DNA of 14,499 nucleotides, taken from Acidobacteriota bacterium (GTDB lineage: Bacteria; Acidobacteriota; Terriglobia; UBA7540). The stretch lies in the NCBI GenBank assembly GCA_003171295.1, contig PMYF01000593.1, forward strand, positions 208 through 14,706, given 5' to 3'. Positions within the stretch are counted from its first letter, which is position 1. Each line of letters opens with the position of its first letter. The notes under the pieces are model-generated. The model made no database searches, was not told the origin of the DNA, and saw only the letters and a list, made by a program, of their open reading frames with translations. Of the stretch, positions 14,303 through 14,499 are shown piece by piece. Position numbers and translations under genes: made by a program.

Positions 14303-14499
14303 CTCCGCCTCCCCCCATCCGCTCGCAGCTTATCGCCTTGTGCAACTCCGAAACTGTTTGCCCATAACCTCATCCTACAACCCTTCCTCATCCTGTCAAT
14401 AAGAGCAAGCCCGTGTCTCCCAACAATCTTCAGCCTTACATCGAAGGGAATCAAAATCTATCTGCGGCAGGATCCTAGCCCGTTCCGCTGAGTGCGACA
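14303..14499. other. Unassigned tail after module copy 2
   Basis: Module homology ends near 14302. The remainder has no gene or clear signal that I can support. A possible 79-codon frame at 14252-14491 lacks a domain and a good ribosome site. Confidence 0.4.

Overview
The window looks like a piece of a bacterial chromosome from Acidobacteriota or a similar soil or sediment lineage. This is an inference. It rests on the large Oar-like TonB-dependent receptor with an N-terminal carboxypeptidase-regulatory domain, the Tat-exported Gfo/Idh/MocA oxidoreductases, the secreted DUF1080 proteins and small GC-rich palindromes inside genes. No rRNA or marker gene is present to settle it.

The left part (1-6032) is an accessory zone full of broken genes. 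In order: a minus-strand cluster of helix-turn-helix/replication-like ORFs split over several frames, with an iteron-like array of five CTGRTAG heptamers (1-917); a nearly empty stretch (918-1546); a plus-strand gene of mobile-element type interrupted by an in-frame TAA (1547-2272); a cysteine desulfurase (NifS/IscS-like) gene carrying two in-frame palindromic insertions and cut off before its catalytic-cysteine region by a palindrome-rich segment (2469-3572); the C-terminal remnant of a WD40 protein (3597-4211); a one-ended IS6-family remnant (4212 to about 4683); and a complete IS630-family element (4872-6029). That element has about 30-bp inverted repeats, a TA duplication in a CTAG target, and an amber stop in its transposase.

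The right part (6094-14302) is intact and looks functional. It starts with a 1108-residue TonB-dependent receptor. The IS630 copy sits between this gene and a good -35/-10 candidate (4841-4869). Then come a decayed DUF1080 remnant (9532-9749) and two consecutive copies of a roughly 2.25-kb module. Each copy encodes a Gfo/Idh/MocA oxidoreductase with a Tat-type signal and a secreted DUF1080 (3-keto-disaccharide hydrolase family) protein, with the same 87-nt gap.

The natural working model is import or sensing of a carbohydrate at the outer membrane, then NAD(P)-type oxidation of a sugar to its 3-keto form and cleavage of the 3-keto-glycoside by DUF1080 protein in the cell envelope. The two module copies differ in informative ways: copy 2 has lost the first arginine of its twin-arginine motif, and the copies carry different loops in the middle of the oxidoreductase.
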